From: Furcasterigmium furcatum
Taxonomy: Eukaryota > Ascomycota > Sordariomycetes > Glomerellales > Plectosphaerellaceae
Length of the DNA stretch: 64,000 nt
Direction of reading: 5' to 3'
Assembly (NCBI GenBank): GCA_001599815.1
Contig: BCIA01000006.1
Coordinates: 932,961 to 996,960, forward strand
Positions 10,636 through 21,467 of the stretch are shown here, piece by piece (the first letter of the stretch is position 1; each line of letters begins with the position of its first letter). Below the pieces are notes generated by a model. That model worked only from the letters and a program-made list of their open reading frames with translations. It made no database searches and had not been told where the DNA came from. The position numbers were made by a program, and so were the translations under genes.

Positions 10636-13158
10636 TCACCGCCCTCCCTTCTTCCGCGCCCACCACGCCCCGACCTCCAGGCACTCGCCGCACCCCGCGC
10701 CGTTCTCCCGCATCAGGTCGTTCATCATCTTTCCCATCCAACCGTCCCACTCGTCCTGGCTCTTCCCGCTCGTCTCCCGCAGCAGCGGCTCCAGGCTCTG
10801 CACGAGCTGCACGACAGTCAGCATCGCCGTCCGCCGCACCGCCGCCTGCCCCGCCGTCAGCCGCTTCGAGCTGCTCCCCGCCGGCGCCTTGCCCTTGGCC
10901 GCCGCCTCCCGCCGCGCCCGCCCCGAGTCGATGTAGCTCTTCCCGTCCTTCGTGACGACACCGCCGACGCCCTCGCGCTCCCACCGCACCTCGGCGAGGG
11001 GGATGGCGAGACGCCGCGAGCGCACATCCATGAGCTCGTCCGACTCCTGCAGCAGGAGGGGCCCCATGATGGTGCACGGCACCGGGGAGAGGTCGCGCGC
11101 CAACAGTGCGCGGTTGATCCAGGTGTTGTACTCGACGAGGTAGCTGTTCAACGGTGCCGACAGGGGCGTGTTGGCCGTCATGACGTACGCGCCGAGGCTG
11201 GAGGCGGCCGAGGCCTCGTCGTCCGAGCTGCTCGATTCCGACTCGTCCTCGTCGTCCTCGGCCGAGGAGTCTGCGGTGTCCTCCGGCGGCGGCGGTTGGC
11301 GCCTCGCGCTCCTCCCGCTGGCTTCCGTCTTCTTCTTCGTCTGTGGCGCGTGGGGCCGGAGCATGCGGATCTGGTGGTCCGCCTCCCAGATCTCCAGGAC
11401 GCCGCCTGGCCGCAGCAGGCGCAGGTACTCGTCCATGACGGTCTGCTGCATCGGGCCCGTCACGCCGATGAACACCTCCTTGGCCATGATGAGGTCGAAC
11501 TCTTCGTCGGGGAAGGGCCACGGCGTGTAGCGCATGTCGTGCTGGACGAACTTCCACTTCATGTCGCGGTCCGGCTTGCCACCACCTGCTGCCGCGCCTC
11601 CCACGTCGTTTGATGCGCCCGTGGGTGCCAGCGGTGCCACGTCCAATCCCACGAAGCTGATGTTCGAGTGGCCCCTACTGGAGAAGTAGCGGTGGCACAT
11701 CATGCTCCAGAACCCGGCGCCGCAGCCCACCTCGAGCACCCTGGCGGGTGGTCGTGACGCGAAGACTGACGAGCATATTGGAGCGCCGAAGACCTGGATC
11801 TGGAGCAGCGTACGGAGGGACTGGCGATGCAGCTCGGACAGATCGACGGGGAGCGGGTAGGGTATCGAGGGGTCGGCGAGGTAGGTGCGGCCGGCCCGCA
11901 AGGTGAAAGGGCGCGAGGTGGAGGGGGGAAGTCGGGAGAGGGAGGTCGATGTGCTTCCGCGGCCGGTGCCAGAGAAAGAGGCGTCGATGGATGGGTTCGA
12001 CACATTCTTCGAGGCGTATGGCGAGGCCATGGCCGCGTGAGCGGCGACCGAGGCCGCGGCGATGTGCTCTGTCAGCTGCGAGACAGTGATGGTCGCTGGT
12101 CCAATCTTGGAGTTTGAGTTGATGAGAGACGAGAGGGTCGACTTCTCCCTGGGGTGGTCGGGAGACGACGGCACCTGTTGGTTCGCGGAGGCGAGGTTGT
12201 TGCTAGAGTCAGGAGAGCGGTGGTGAGTGGGAAATTTCGACTGCTCCCTTGTTGTGGACAGTGCCCAAAAGGAGGAGTCCATGTGAATAGGAGGAGGAAA
12301 CTGGGCCTGGGCGGCCTGTGCTTGGGTCGGGGTCGAGGGCGTATGGCCCGGTGTAGGAGTAGGGGTAGTGGAGGAAGAGGAAGATGTCAGAGAAAAGGGC
12401 AAGCGGGGCACGTGGAACCTGTCCAGGGTGGTCCTGCCCCTGAATGATTGCTGTGCTTGTTTGCCTGATGATGAATCTGGACGGTTGTCCGCGTTCTCGT
12501 TGGCGGAACGGTGGCCACTGTCGATGCGGCCTCGCAATTGCTGATCAACGGGGACCTGCAGCGGCGGCAGCTGGTTCACCTGTTGTCGACTCTGCTGAGA
12601 TGATGGCTCTGTCGCCCGCCGCTGGCTCTGTGGGCGGTGGTCTTCCGACCCATACGCCTGTCCGTAGTAAAAGTGAGGATAATGTGAAACGTCGTCCAAT
12701 GTGCCACTCGCAGGTGGCAGTCCGCGGCTTGTCGAGATGCCGGAGGGTGTCCGCGAATCGTCAGACTGCAATGCGTGGCCTTCGTCGGGAGTATACGCCT
12801 GGAGTCGCGGGGGCGGGGGTAGATCCGAGCCGCCCGCCGATTCTCTTGATGTTCGGATGGGTGAGGATGAGACACGGACAACTCGGTCCTCGTGTGACGA
12901 TCGGCTGGCAGAGCTGCCACTCTGTGTCCTTGTGTGGTGGCTTCGGAACCTGCTCTTGAAGGACTTGTCCTTCTTGTCCTTCTTAGACGCCGCCCTGTTG
13001 GCCGATTGAGCCCGTCTGAGGCCCGGTGGCGCTTTGGCGGGTTTCCTGGCGCGTCCGCTGCCGGATTCTTCAGCGGCTTGTTTCTCCTTTGCGGCTTTCT
13101 GGTAAACTGGCGGGATGGGTGCGAAGCCGGTGTACATGTACCCGCCAAACTCCGCCAT
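10636..13158 (-). CDS. SAM-dependent class I methyltransferase with long disordered N-terminus
   Basis: One uninterrupted frame of 840 aa from the ATG at 13158. The first 440 residues or so are low complexity (Ser/Pro/Gln/Arg-rich, with a Lys-rich KKDKKDKSFKSRF block). A Rossmann methyltransferase domain follows: motif I RVLEVGCGAGFW near residue 473, an acidic end of strand 2 (VGLDV), then EFDLIMAKEVFIGVTG and the post-motif LRPGGVLEIWEADH. An acidic Ser/Asp/Glu tract interrupts the C-terminal half (about 640-670). These motifs place it in the UbiE/Methyltransf_25 superfamily; the substrate cannot be read from sequence. The in-frame sequence continues a few codons upstream of 13158 without an ATG and contains a splice-acceptor-like CTTACAG, so a 5' UTR intron is possible. 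Confidence 0.85.
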   Translation of the reverse strand: MAEFGGYMYTGFAPIPPVYQKAAKEKQAAEESGSGRARKPAKAPPGLRRAQSANRAASKKDKKDKSFKSRFRSHHTRTQSGSSASRSSHEDRVVRVSSSPIRTSRESAGGSDLPPPPRLQAYTPDEGHALQSDDSRTPSGISTSRGLPPASGTLDDVSHYPHFYYGQAYGSEDHRPQSQRRATEPSSQQSRQQVNQLPPLQVPVDQQLRGRIDSGHRSANENADNRPDSSSGKQAQQSFRGRTTLDRFHVPRLPFSLTSSSSSTTPTPTPGHTPSTPTQAQAAQAQFPPPIHMDSSFWALSTTREQSKFPTHHRSPDSSNNLASANQQVPSSPDHPREKSTLSSLINSNSKIGPATITVSQLTEHIAAASVAAHAAMASPYASKNVSNPSIDASFSGTGRGSTSTSLSRLPPSTSRPFTLRAGRTYLADPSIPYPLPVDLSELHRQSLRTLLQIQVFGAPICSSVFASRPPARVLEVGCGAGFWSMMCHRYFSSRGHSNISFVGLDVAPLAPTGASNDVGGAAAGGGKPDRDMKWKFVQHDMRYTPWPFPDEEFDLIMAKEVFIGVTGPMQQTVMDEYLRLLRPGGVLEIWEADHQIRMLRPHAPQTKKKTEASGRSARRQPPPPEDTADSSAEDDEDESESSSSDDEASAASSLGAYVMTANTPLSAPLNSYLVEYNTWINRALLARDLSPVPCTIMGPLLLQESDELMDVRSRRLAIPLAEVRWEREGVGGVVTKDGKSYIDSGRARREAAAKGKAPAGSSSKRLTAGQAAVRRTAMLTVVQLVQSLEPLLRETSGKSQDEWDGWMGKMMNDLMRENGAGCGECLEVGAWWARKKGGR

Positions 13159-16100
13159 GGCTGTAAGATTCCCCAAGCCTACGGATGCCCGATGGCTTGG
13201 AATTAGGGGGGAACCTGTTCAACTGTTAAATCAGGTTAGCGCATCTGCAGGAGCAGAAGCCTCCACCGGCATGCCCCCTAGCCGCCAATGGCTGCCACAG
13301 CCTGGGCCGCTGAAGGGGTCGCCTTGTGTCCTTTGGGTTCCCCTGGCGCTGTCTTGGTGTCCGCCGGCCACTCGGTTAGGGTTCCGGGGAACCCGCGGGC
13401 CAAGTCCGGCCGAATGAGAACGAGTCCAAATCTTAGGGAGCGTCGCAGAAGTCCGCAAAGGGCTTCCTCTGTCTCGCTTCGGGCGGTTGCTGATGTGCGC
13501 CTTTGGCCCGAGAGGGGATCTCGAGACAGCCTCCGGTCACAGGTTCGATGTCGCTGCCTTCGCTGCCGCCGACGGGTTTTCGAAATCGAAATAGGTCGTT
13601 GCTAACGCACGCCCCCTGGTGCCTGCGTCTGTGGATGCTTGGGGGGTGCGGAGATCTCCGTGTTCAGTCTCCGCAGGGGTCGAAGAAAGCGCGCCTGCTA
13701 GAGACCGGCCGGATGACGCCGTCTTTTCGGTCCACTGGCTTAAATTTCCGGGTGCTGCACCAGGTCCTTCGTGTCGGGGCGCCCGTTGAACGGCCGGTGG
13801 TGCTCCAGTGTTGACGGTTCAGTGACTGCGCAAGCAGACACTTTGACCTGTCCTGCTTCTCGAGCTGGTGACCAAGTCTCGGTTCCCGTGAGAACTGGCG
13901 TTAGGTGATGATGATGGCCTGCTCTCCGAGGCCTGGCCATCCAAATCCGGGAGCCGGGGGCATTGATATGAAAAGGCAGTGCTGAGAAGTGAGGGGGCAA
14001 TCAATTTGTACGTCTGGGCCGGGCATTTCTCCGGACCAAAAAAGGCTTGCAGTGTCAATCCGGGTTCGTATTGGAAACCCGCCACTTTGTATCAAATTGC
14101 GGCGGCCAACTTTTTTGCAGAAACTGTGCCTTGGCGGCCGGGCCGTCTTTTCGAAGGAATCGCCCCGTATCTTGCCGCCTCTTCGGTGGAATGGCGGCAC
14201 GGCTTGCTGATCGTAGCCCAATCTTGGAAGCCGGTTGGGTGGCAGTGGTAAATGGCGGCTCGTTTCAACCGGCAGACTCTGACGAAGGTCTTCCGGCGGC
14301 CAATCACGCCAGCAAAGGCTGAGGGTCGCTGAGAGGAGGAGGCAAATATTGCGACGCGATACGTTGAGAAGCTCCGACAGGCCGGGAGTGTAAGTTGGCG
14401 GCCCAGGCTCTCGGTGAGCAGCAGATCTGCGGCGTCGATGTGACCTCACGTCGATGGAGGCCGGGCCCGTGAGGTTTTCCGGCGCAAGTGTGACAGGGCG
14501 CCTCACGTAGATAAAAGGACAGCCTTGCTTCGGAAAAAGGCAGAAGACGGACGGGATGAGGGCTGCGAAAGCAGGCGTGCGGCCACGCTATATAAGGCGG
14601 CTGCCGGCCCTTGTGCCAATGCTTCACGCCCTATTTGGCTGCCGTTCTGCCATGGCAGGTACTATCGAGACGGTTCGGTTGGATCTTGGGAGCTGTCACA
14701 GCCCAACAGCCCACATTCCGGGGCCAACGTTTGGCGGGACTTGGGGTGGGTGCAAGGCGGACGCCATCCCAGTGAGATGCATTACAGCGACCCTCCCCCG
14801 CACTGAGCTGTCATAGCTCTCAGCTCCGTATGGCCAGGGGAACCCTCTAGTCGCTGCAAGTGACTCCGTGGAGGATGTCAGCATGATTGGCACGCCCCTG
14901 TGCCCTAGAGAAGGTCCGCATCTTCAGCCGGATTATTGGTTCTTCAGTGTTTTACCGGTCTGAGGTTGCGTCTCCTAGCCTGCGGTTAAGTCTCTTTGGG
15001 CTATTATTCCGGCTGCCACGGTTGGCAGACAGGGGAGGTGGTGTGGTGATACCCGAATCCCCAGGTTCTCCGGTCGGTACGTGAATGCGTGGTGCTGGGC
15101 GAGGGCCGGAGAACCGCATTTGCCAGTCCATGTAACATTAGTACGTTGCAAGCGGCGCTGGTAGCGATGGCTGAATTGAAGGATGACAGCTTGGCATCGC
15201 CTCCGTGATAGCGCCAAAGTTGGCCACTTGGCCACGACACCAACCCGGCAAGCCGAGGTGGTTGTCAAGAAGGAGACTGCGCGGCAAATGCGGCTCTTTA
15301 AGGCATTTTGGCCGTGGCTTTGTAGGATCGTCCCATGCTGTTTGAATAGGTCCGATAAATGCGAGGGTCTGGATAGCCTTATCCTATGGATTGATCTGCC
15401 GTGGTGGTGACCGAAAACGCCTCAACATGGCCAGACAGGGCCCTGGATCGTCGCTGGATCAGTGCGTCTCGTGACGACAGAATATCTGCACAGGTTAGGT
15501 TGAGACACTCGTGTAAGCTAGCGAAGAGACAAGCGAAATCGTGCCCAAGGCCACACAAGAGCTGTGGCCGCGCTATCCAGTGATCGGCCATGGAGGGACT
15601 GGTGCCGCGGTCAAGAGCGTGTGAGCCCACGATGTGCCGTGAAGCCGCTAGACGAAGCACATGTCTTCAACTGAAGATGTGATGGTTCCGGTGTGCCGAG
15701 GCAACCTGACCGCAGCGGAATTGGGGGAGGGCGGCCAGGTGCCCTCGCTGCTAGGTTCCTGAATGGGTGCTCCAAATAATCAATAACCAGACGTTTGCGC
15801 GGTGTCAGAATCCATGCGAAGATGTTGGACCTGGATCGTCAATGGACCTTTCGTTGAAGGGTAGGCCGTCGGAGAGCAGGGGTTGTCGGAGAGAATCCCC
15901 GGACCGGGCGGAGTTGATCTTGTGGGAGAGCAATTGGCACTGTGATGCAGTCACGTGCGAAATTGCGGGTTGGGTCCACTCTTCCAGAGCTCCCTCCCAA
16001 TATGGCCCGTGCTCCATTCACACGTGACCACGCTAGAGCTCGCTCAACTCTGAGCGAATGCATCTTCGGACACGAGTCGGTCGACGCAACACCAAGATCA

Positions 16101-16940
16101 GACTTTGGATCATCGGCTTACCCCGCGACATCGATCAGTTCAAGTATCCCTTCAATGCTCTAGCATTATTGTGCACAACACCACTCACTTGTCCAGGTGC
16201 GCATTCCCTCTCACCCTCGCTCCCCGGCCCTGCCTGCTTCCCACGCACCCGCTCTCTCCAGACCCCATCCCCAGCCTCTTCAGCCGCTCTTCGCCTTGGC
16301 TTGGCTCCTTCCAAGCTTTCTTTCGCCTTCTGGGGAACCCGCTAACCCTCAACCTCCTCGCAGACGACTGTTCGATTCACCACGGCTGACCTGTCCGTTC
16401 GATAAGCCATCACCCCTCCGACATCGACCTCTTCTGACTCTTCCGCAACCAGCGCGTATCACATCTGAGAGAGAACCTCACGACACGATCGACTTTTGCT
16501 CCGGCGTCGCTCCTTTCTTTGCCGGCCTATTGTTATTCGCCCCGTTCCCCATGGGCCCGTAGACGTCGGCGACTCGGCTTCCGATCGGACTCGACCTTTG
16601 CTTCTCGATCCTCGATCCTCGATGCACACGGAACGCGGTCTCGAATCCCATGCACAAACACGAGATACCCAGATCTCTCGTTTCCAATCCCGCTTGAGCT
16701 CCCGCGCTTCAGGCGCTCCCCGCTCTATCGGCCTCTGATCACACGATCCCGCATGTGCCCATGCCAATGCCCACTCCAGAGAATCCAGACTGTTCCACAC
16801 TACACCAAACCCATCGACAGCCTCTCGTCGATATACATCTCCGGCACCACCCGCTCTAACATCCTCTTACCCGACATCCCCCCCTCCAACCACGCTCCAG
16901 CCGCTCTGATCGACCACCCAAGGCTGGCACGAAACGCGGC
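13159..16940. other. Long divergent intergenic region between methyltransferase and CCR4
   Basis: This 3.8-kb stretch has no gene I can support. The left end is the methyltransferase promoter/5' UTR. The right 700 bp (about 16190-16900) is strongly pyrimidine-rich with many CTC/TCC runs, as in long 5' leaders of regulated fungal genes. In the middle a TATA-like CTATATAAGG occurs at 14588-14597, followed by open frames on the plus strand of under 95 codons without recognisable motifs. No RNA gene or repeat was recognised. Confidence 0.5.
16190..16940 (+). promoter_or_regulatory. CT-rich promoter / long 5' leader of CCR4
   Basis: The 750 bp before the CCR4 start codon is pyrimidine-rich on the coding strand, a common feature of promoters and transcription-start regions in filamentous ascomycetes. 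Short upstream open frames occur in it, including one beginning at 16624. A 5' UTR intron or an additional N-terminal exon cannot be excluded. Confidence 0.45.
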
Positions 16941-19095
16941 ATGTTTTCGTCGAATCACCCGCAGGGCCATACCTCCCGCCTGAATGGGGCCCTCGGTGGG
17001 CAGCGCATGCAGATGCCCTTCAACTACCAACAAGGCCAGCATCACCAACAAGGCGTACACCAGCACCAATCCGTTCAGCAGGACCATGGCGGCCACAACG
17101 GCAACCTCGGGCACCACACCAGCTACTCAGGCGGCGTCCTGGCCAATACCAGCCCGTTCACGACCTCTCTTCAAAACGGACATGGCTCGACGACAAGGGG
17201 CGGGCAGGCCCAGCCTCTCAGCGAGTTCTGGGCAGAGCAGATGCGCCTGCACCGGGAGGCTGAACGCGCCAACAGTGCCATGATCGACCAAGCCCAGCCA
17301 CACTACTACGCGAGATTGAAGGCAGCCGAAAATAAAGGGATCGGCTACCCGTCTCCCACGTCAGGAAAGTCGGCTTCGAACGACAACGATGCGGATGATA
17401 GGAGACGCCCGTACAGCCTTGAGAAGCCCCGCGGCCCGCAGGCATGGCATAACTTGGACATGAGCGGCCAGGGACTCCGAAACCTCACACCCGCCCTCTT
17501 CGCGTACACCTTCCTAAACGAACTCTACATCGCCTCCAACAAGATCACCTACCTCCCCGCCAGCGTCGGCCAGCTGCGGCAGCTGCGCCACCTCGAAGCG
17601 TCGTTCAACCAGATCTCCGAACTGCCCCCGGAGCTCGGCATGTGCACGTATCTCAAGGAACTGCTGCTCTTCAACAACAACATCCGCACCCTGCCCTCCG
17701 AACTCGGATCCCTCCACCTCCTTGAGCAGCTCGGCATCGAGGGCAACCCTCTCAACCCCGACCTCAAGCAGGAGCTCGTGGAGAGGGGCACCAAGAGCCT
17801 CATCAACATGCTCAAGGAGAGCTCGCCGGGTATGTACATGACCGCAGGTCCGTGTCTCCACTTGCTAACCCATATCAGTGCCGCTGCCTCCCGCTGCCCG
17901 AAAGGCCCTTACTGTGCAGGAGGATGTGTCGCCAAGTTTGGAGCGCCTCAAGGTCTTCTCATGGAACATCCTCTGCGACAAGTACGCCACGCCCCAGACC
18001 TACGGATACACTCCTACCGCGGCCCTTAGTTGGGAGTACCGCAAGGACTGCATCATGGAGGAACTGGCAGACAAGGATGCCGATTTCCTCTGCCTGCAGG
18101 AAGTGTCGACTGAGGCTTTCAAGGAGGAGTTCAGCCCAGCCCTGGCGCAGATGGACTACAGGGGCGTGCAGTGGCCCAAGACGCGCGCCAAGACGATGGG
18201 TGAAAAGGACAGCCTCGGAGTGGATGGATGCGCCACCTTCTACAAGTCCAACAAGTTTATCCTCCTCGACAAGCAGGTCATCGAGTTCGCGACGATCGCC
18301 ATCAACAGGCCGGACATGAAGAACCAGCACGACGTTTTCAACCGAGTAATGCCCAAGGACAACATTGCGGTGGTCTGCTTCCTCGAGAGCAGGGCTACCG
18401 GGGCGCGCATCATCCTCGTCAACGGCCATCTCGCCTGGGAGTCTCACCTTGCCGATGTCAAGTTGATCCAGACTGGTATCTTGGTGGAGCACATCGCCAA
18501 GCTCTCCGAGCGGTACGTTCGATGGCCCGCCGTCAAGGACAAGAAGCAGTTCACCTTCTCCGGATCGCACAAGGAGGGTGACGACGCCGTTCAGCCGCCG
18601 GAGCCCAAGGAGCCCGCCCCGAGCCAGGAGTATCGCAACAACACGGACATTCCGCTGATCTTCGGCGGTGATTTCAACTCGACTGTCGACAGTTCCGTGT
18701 ACGAGTTGCTTTCCCTGGGCCGGGTCCCCCCCGACCATGACGAATTGGTTAACTTCCAATACGGAAACTTCACGAGGGACGGCATCGAGCACCCGTTCAG
18801 CCTGCGGGACGCCTACGCGCCCACTCTGGGCACCCCCGACGAGCTGCCATTCACCAACTACACTCCGGGCTTCGCCGACGTCATCGACTACATCTGGTAC
18901 TCGACCAACACGCTCGAGGTCGTCAGCCTGCTGGGACCTCCCGACGCGGAGCATCTCAAGCGCGTGCCGGCGTTCCCCAACTACCACTTCCCGTCAGACC
19001 ACATGCAGATCATGGCGGAGTTTGTCGTCAAGGCGCGGAAGGACAAGAAATCAATCCCGGAACCGGATTTTGGATCAGGCAGCGGCAGCCGGTAA
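16941..19095 (+). CDS. CCR4: CCR4 poly(A)-specific deadenylase, catalytic subunit of CCR4-NOT
   Basis: Two exons (16941-17829, 17879-19095) joined by a 49-nt intron (GTATGT...ATATCAG) give 701 aa. Order of parts: Gln/His-rich N-terminus (1-130), a conserved linker with SEFWAEQMRLHREAERAN, leucine-rich repeats at about 170-290 (LYIASNKITYLPASVGQL and two further repeats) that dock to the NOT scaffold, then an endonuclease/exonuclease/phosphatase nuclease domain of about 319-690. Nuclease motifs are intact: LKVFSWNILCDKYA, the catalytic Glu in LCLQEVS (near 369), GGDFNSTVDS (near 558) and the His of PSDHMQIMAEF (near 668). It shortens mRNA poly(A) tails in the cytoplasm. The length fits ascomycete CCR4, although some orthologues have a longer N-terminus. 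Confidence 0.95.
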
Positions 19096-19884
19096 CAGAC
19101 GGGTTGTGTACTGATTTGAGTCGTTGGGGCGAAACGTACATGCGAGACAGGAAGGCGGCGGGCGGCCCCCAGGGTTATTGTCACTCGGTTGGTTCAGGGA
19201 CGAAATCTGTGTGCGGAGTTTAGGATTTTGCAAACCTCGTCGTCATGCTTTGTTTGCTGTTGTTGTTTTTTTTGTGTTGCCCGCGGAAAGCGAGAGAGAG
19301 GAAGGTTGGGGAGGTGAAGCGGCCCGCCTCGCGCGTCTGTCTGCCCGTCTGCTCGAGCCGTCGTCGCCGCGCGCGCTGCCCTGCTTCGTGCCCTGATGGC
19401 TGGTCGATGGGCAAACCCTCGACGAGGTGTTTCTCGCTCTTTTTTCCCTCTTCCCTCTTCCGCCCGGGAATCACATGGACTGGACGGGGCGCGGCACGGC
19501 AAGGGCTCGGCAGGGAGGGGACGGCGAGGGGGCGAGTTTGGTTTTTTGTTACATGTTTGGCATTCGGAGGGAGAATTCAACGTAGGCGGGAGGTATTCTC
19601 CATATAGCCGACCAACTACGACTCTTCTCTGACGTGAATCCCGCTGTCCTGCTGTTTCTGCTATTTTTTGCGTAGGCATCTGGTGAGGCGCGAGCATGGA
19701 GCGCGAGATATCCCTGACTGAGTGAAGCGCTCGAGGGAAACGATGAATGCGGTGTCGATCCGCTCGCTATGCATTGGGGAAAATACGGCGGCAGCGAGCG
19801 TTTGCCGGGAATCCCAGGACAGAAATAGAGAACAGGACAAGTTCCTCCGCCACGATATCTCCCAGCTCACGCATGGTGACCGGC
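19096..19884. other. Convergent 3' intergenic region (CCR4 / SnoaL-like gene)
   Basis: This 789-bp stretch contains the CCR4 3' UTR with T-rich runs (about 19255-19275) and the 3' end of the SnoaL-like gene. No coding signal was found. Confidence 0.5.
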
Positions 19885-20646
19885 CTAGTTCAGCCTCATC
19901 TCCGCAGCCTTGGCCATCAGCGGCGCCAGCGGCGTGAAGACATCCGAGTTGCCTTTCTCCCAGGCCACCGTGACGCGTTGCAGGGTGATGCGCCAGGGGT
20001 TGACGCCCTTTGCCTCGAGCTCCGGGATGCGGATGACTTCGTAGTCGCAGCGGCCCTGGGAGTGTCAGTTCAAGATCTGTCAGGGGGGAATCAACGCAAG
20101 GAAACTCACCCCGTTCTGCATCAGCGGGCCACCCCGTGCTTCGTTCCGCACGTTGGTTGCGCTCATGCTCGTGCTGACTTTGCAAGTAGCTGGGCGGGTG
20201 GGATTCGGCCCTGGCTGGGGGAGGGCTGTGACGACGGAGCTTCAAGTTTAGAGCGTCAGTAAGGAATCACGTCACGGACAAAGAGATGCTCGTGAGTCTC
20301 GGAAGTATGCTTGGGGGGACAACATACGACGTGCTGTGCTGATGGGAAGACATGGCTTTGCAAATCCCGATGACGCTGTCCGCCCATTTCTTGCCGTCGT
20401 GTCTGGGAACATCGGTGCCGCCGAATATGGCAGTGTAGTCGATGTCTATCTCGGGCGCGTAGACTTCCTCGGCGAGGCCGGTGGCATTATGAGTGTCGTA
20501 GTACAGGTACTGTAGCCTGGTGAGCAGCGGGCTCTGGGAGCTATAATAACATACTGAAAACATACCAGCTTATTGACCGTATCCTCAATGTTGGCTCTGT
20601 CCAACAGGTAGGTCAGGATATCGTAACCAGTTGTCGTGGACGCCAT
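19885..20646 (-). CDS. SnoaL-like / NTF2-fold protein
   Basis: Four exons (20646-20566, 20509-20328, 20239-20110, 20055-19885) give 187 aa with all phases consistent. The product begins MASTTTGYDILTYLLDRANI, continues with NKLYLYYDTHNA and EIDIDYTAIFGG, then HQHSTSSVVTAL and a strand-rich C-terminus (GGRCDYEVIRI ... WRITLQRVTVAWEKGN). This pattern of N-terminal helices with an Asp/Tyr-containing segment, a central His after a helix, and alternating strands is that of the SnoaL-like/scytalone-dehydratase-like NTF2 superfamily. Members are often small isomerases, dehydratases or polyketide-tailoring enzymes; no specific substrate can be assigned. The second acceptor (TTGAAG at 20240) was chosen because it alone keeps the conserved strand TCKVSTSMSA in frame. 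It is divergent from the pyrophosphatase-like gene. Confidence 0.8.
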
Positions 20647-21080
20647 GATGGTTATGGTGGCTATGGTGTTTGATGGAACAGAGCGAGCTTGGAGAGTACG
20701 GGCAGCGATGAATAACCAAGTGTGAATTGATTGTTTACACCTGCCATTAAACTCCAAAGTATGGCTTACCGGCCCTTTATATCTGATTCATCTCGAGACT
20801 TACCTGCCAGCTCACGCCATGATCTTCAGTGAGGGCGCCAAGGATCTCCTCAGCAGCCTTAACTCCGCCGTACAGCCGGGCGCTGCGCCGCCGGACTTTG
20901 CACCAAAGGGCCGTATCTGCACTTCCATGAGCCAGATTCGGCATCAATTACGAACTTTTGTTTGCTCTAGCAAGGTTTGCACATAGACAGGAAGAAGCGA
21001 CCGGGCCACACCGCTGCATCGCGTCTTGAGCGTCGCTGGAACTTCGCCCATTGTGCAAAGCAGTTCAGACTTCAGCGACC
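20647..21080. promoter_or_regulatory. Divergent promoter of the SnoaL-like and pyrophosphatase-like genes
   Basis: 434 bp lie between the two start codons. A CTTTATATCTGA (20773-20784, plus strand) is the only TATA-like sequence, closer to the minus-strand gene. Co-regulation is possible but unproven. Confidence 0.4.
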
Positions 21081-21467
21081 ATGTCACCTACCACGTCCCC
21101 CGAGGCCGACGGCGCGGGTTTCTTCTCGAACCTCGACCGGCTCTGCTCTATCTCCCAGTTCACCATCGACCGCCCCAGGGGCAGTCGTCCCCCCCGCATC
21201 CCAGAGGCAGTCTATCCCGTCGACTACGGCTACCTCAAGGGCACGACGGGAGGGGACGGCGCGGGCGTGGACGTGTTCAGAGGCGGGGCAGGGGGACTCG
21301 GCGTGGTCGGCGTCTTCCTCACAGCGGACCTGGCCAAGAGGGACGTCGAGGTCAAGGTCCTGCTCGACTGCACCGACGAGGAGACGGCACAGATCCGACA
21401 CCTGTTGGAGCATGTCCTGGGGATTGGAGGCTTGCTGGTCCAACGTCGCACGCACAATTCAGGCTGA
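21081..21467 (+). CDS. Small inorganic pyrophosphatase-like protein
   Basis: An intronless gene of 128 aa. After IDRPRGSRPPRIPEAVYPVD it carries YGYLKGTTGGDGAGVDVF, which lines up with the family I pyrophosphatase signature (YGYIPGT...DGDPLDV) of a small bacterial-like group also found in fungi. In the signature D-G-D-x-x-D the middle metal-binding Asp is Ala here (DGAGVD), so catalysis may be impaired or altered. A strand-helix C-terminal half follows (VVGVFLTADLAKRDVEVKVL, then a helix). The ATG at 21081 has a good context (gcgaccATGtca) and starts just before the conserved part; an in-frame ATG at 21051 would add ten residues. Phosphatase activity on another phosphoester is an alternative. 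Confidence 0.7.
   Translation: MSPTTSPEADGAGFFSNLDRLCSISQFTIDRPRGSRPPRIPEAVYPVDYGYLKGTTGGDGAGVDVFRGGAGGLGVVGVFLTADLAKRDVEVKVLLDCTDEETAQIRHLLEHVLGIGGLLVQRRTHNSG

Noticed and set aside
13901..14506. Minus-strand open frame of 201 codons
   Set aside because: Pro/Arg/His-rich product without motifs; other frames in the region are equally open.
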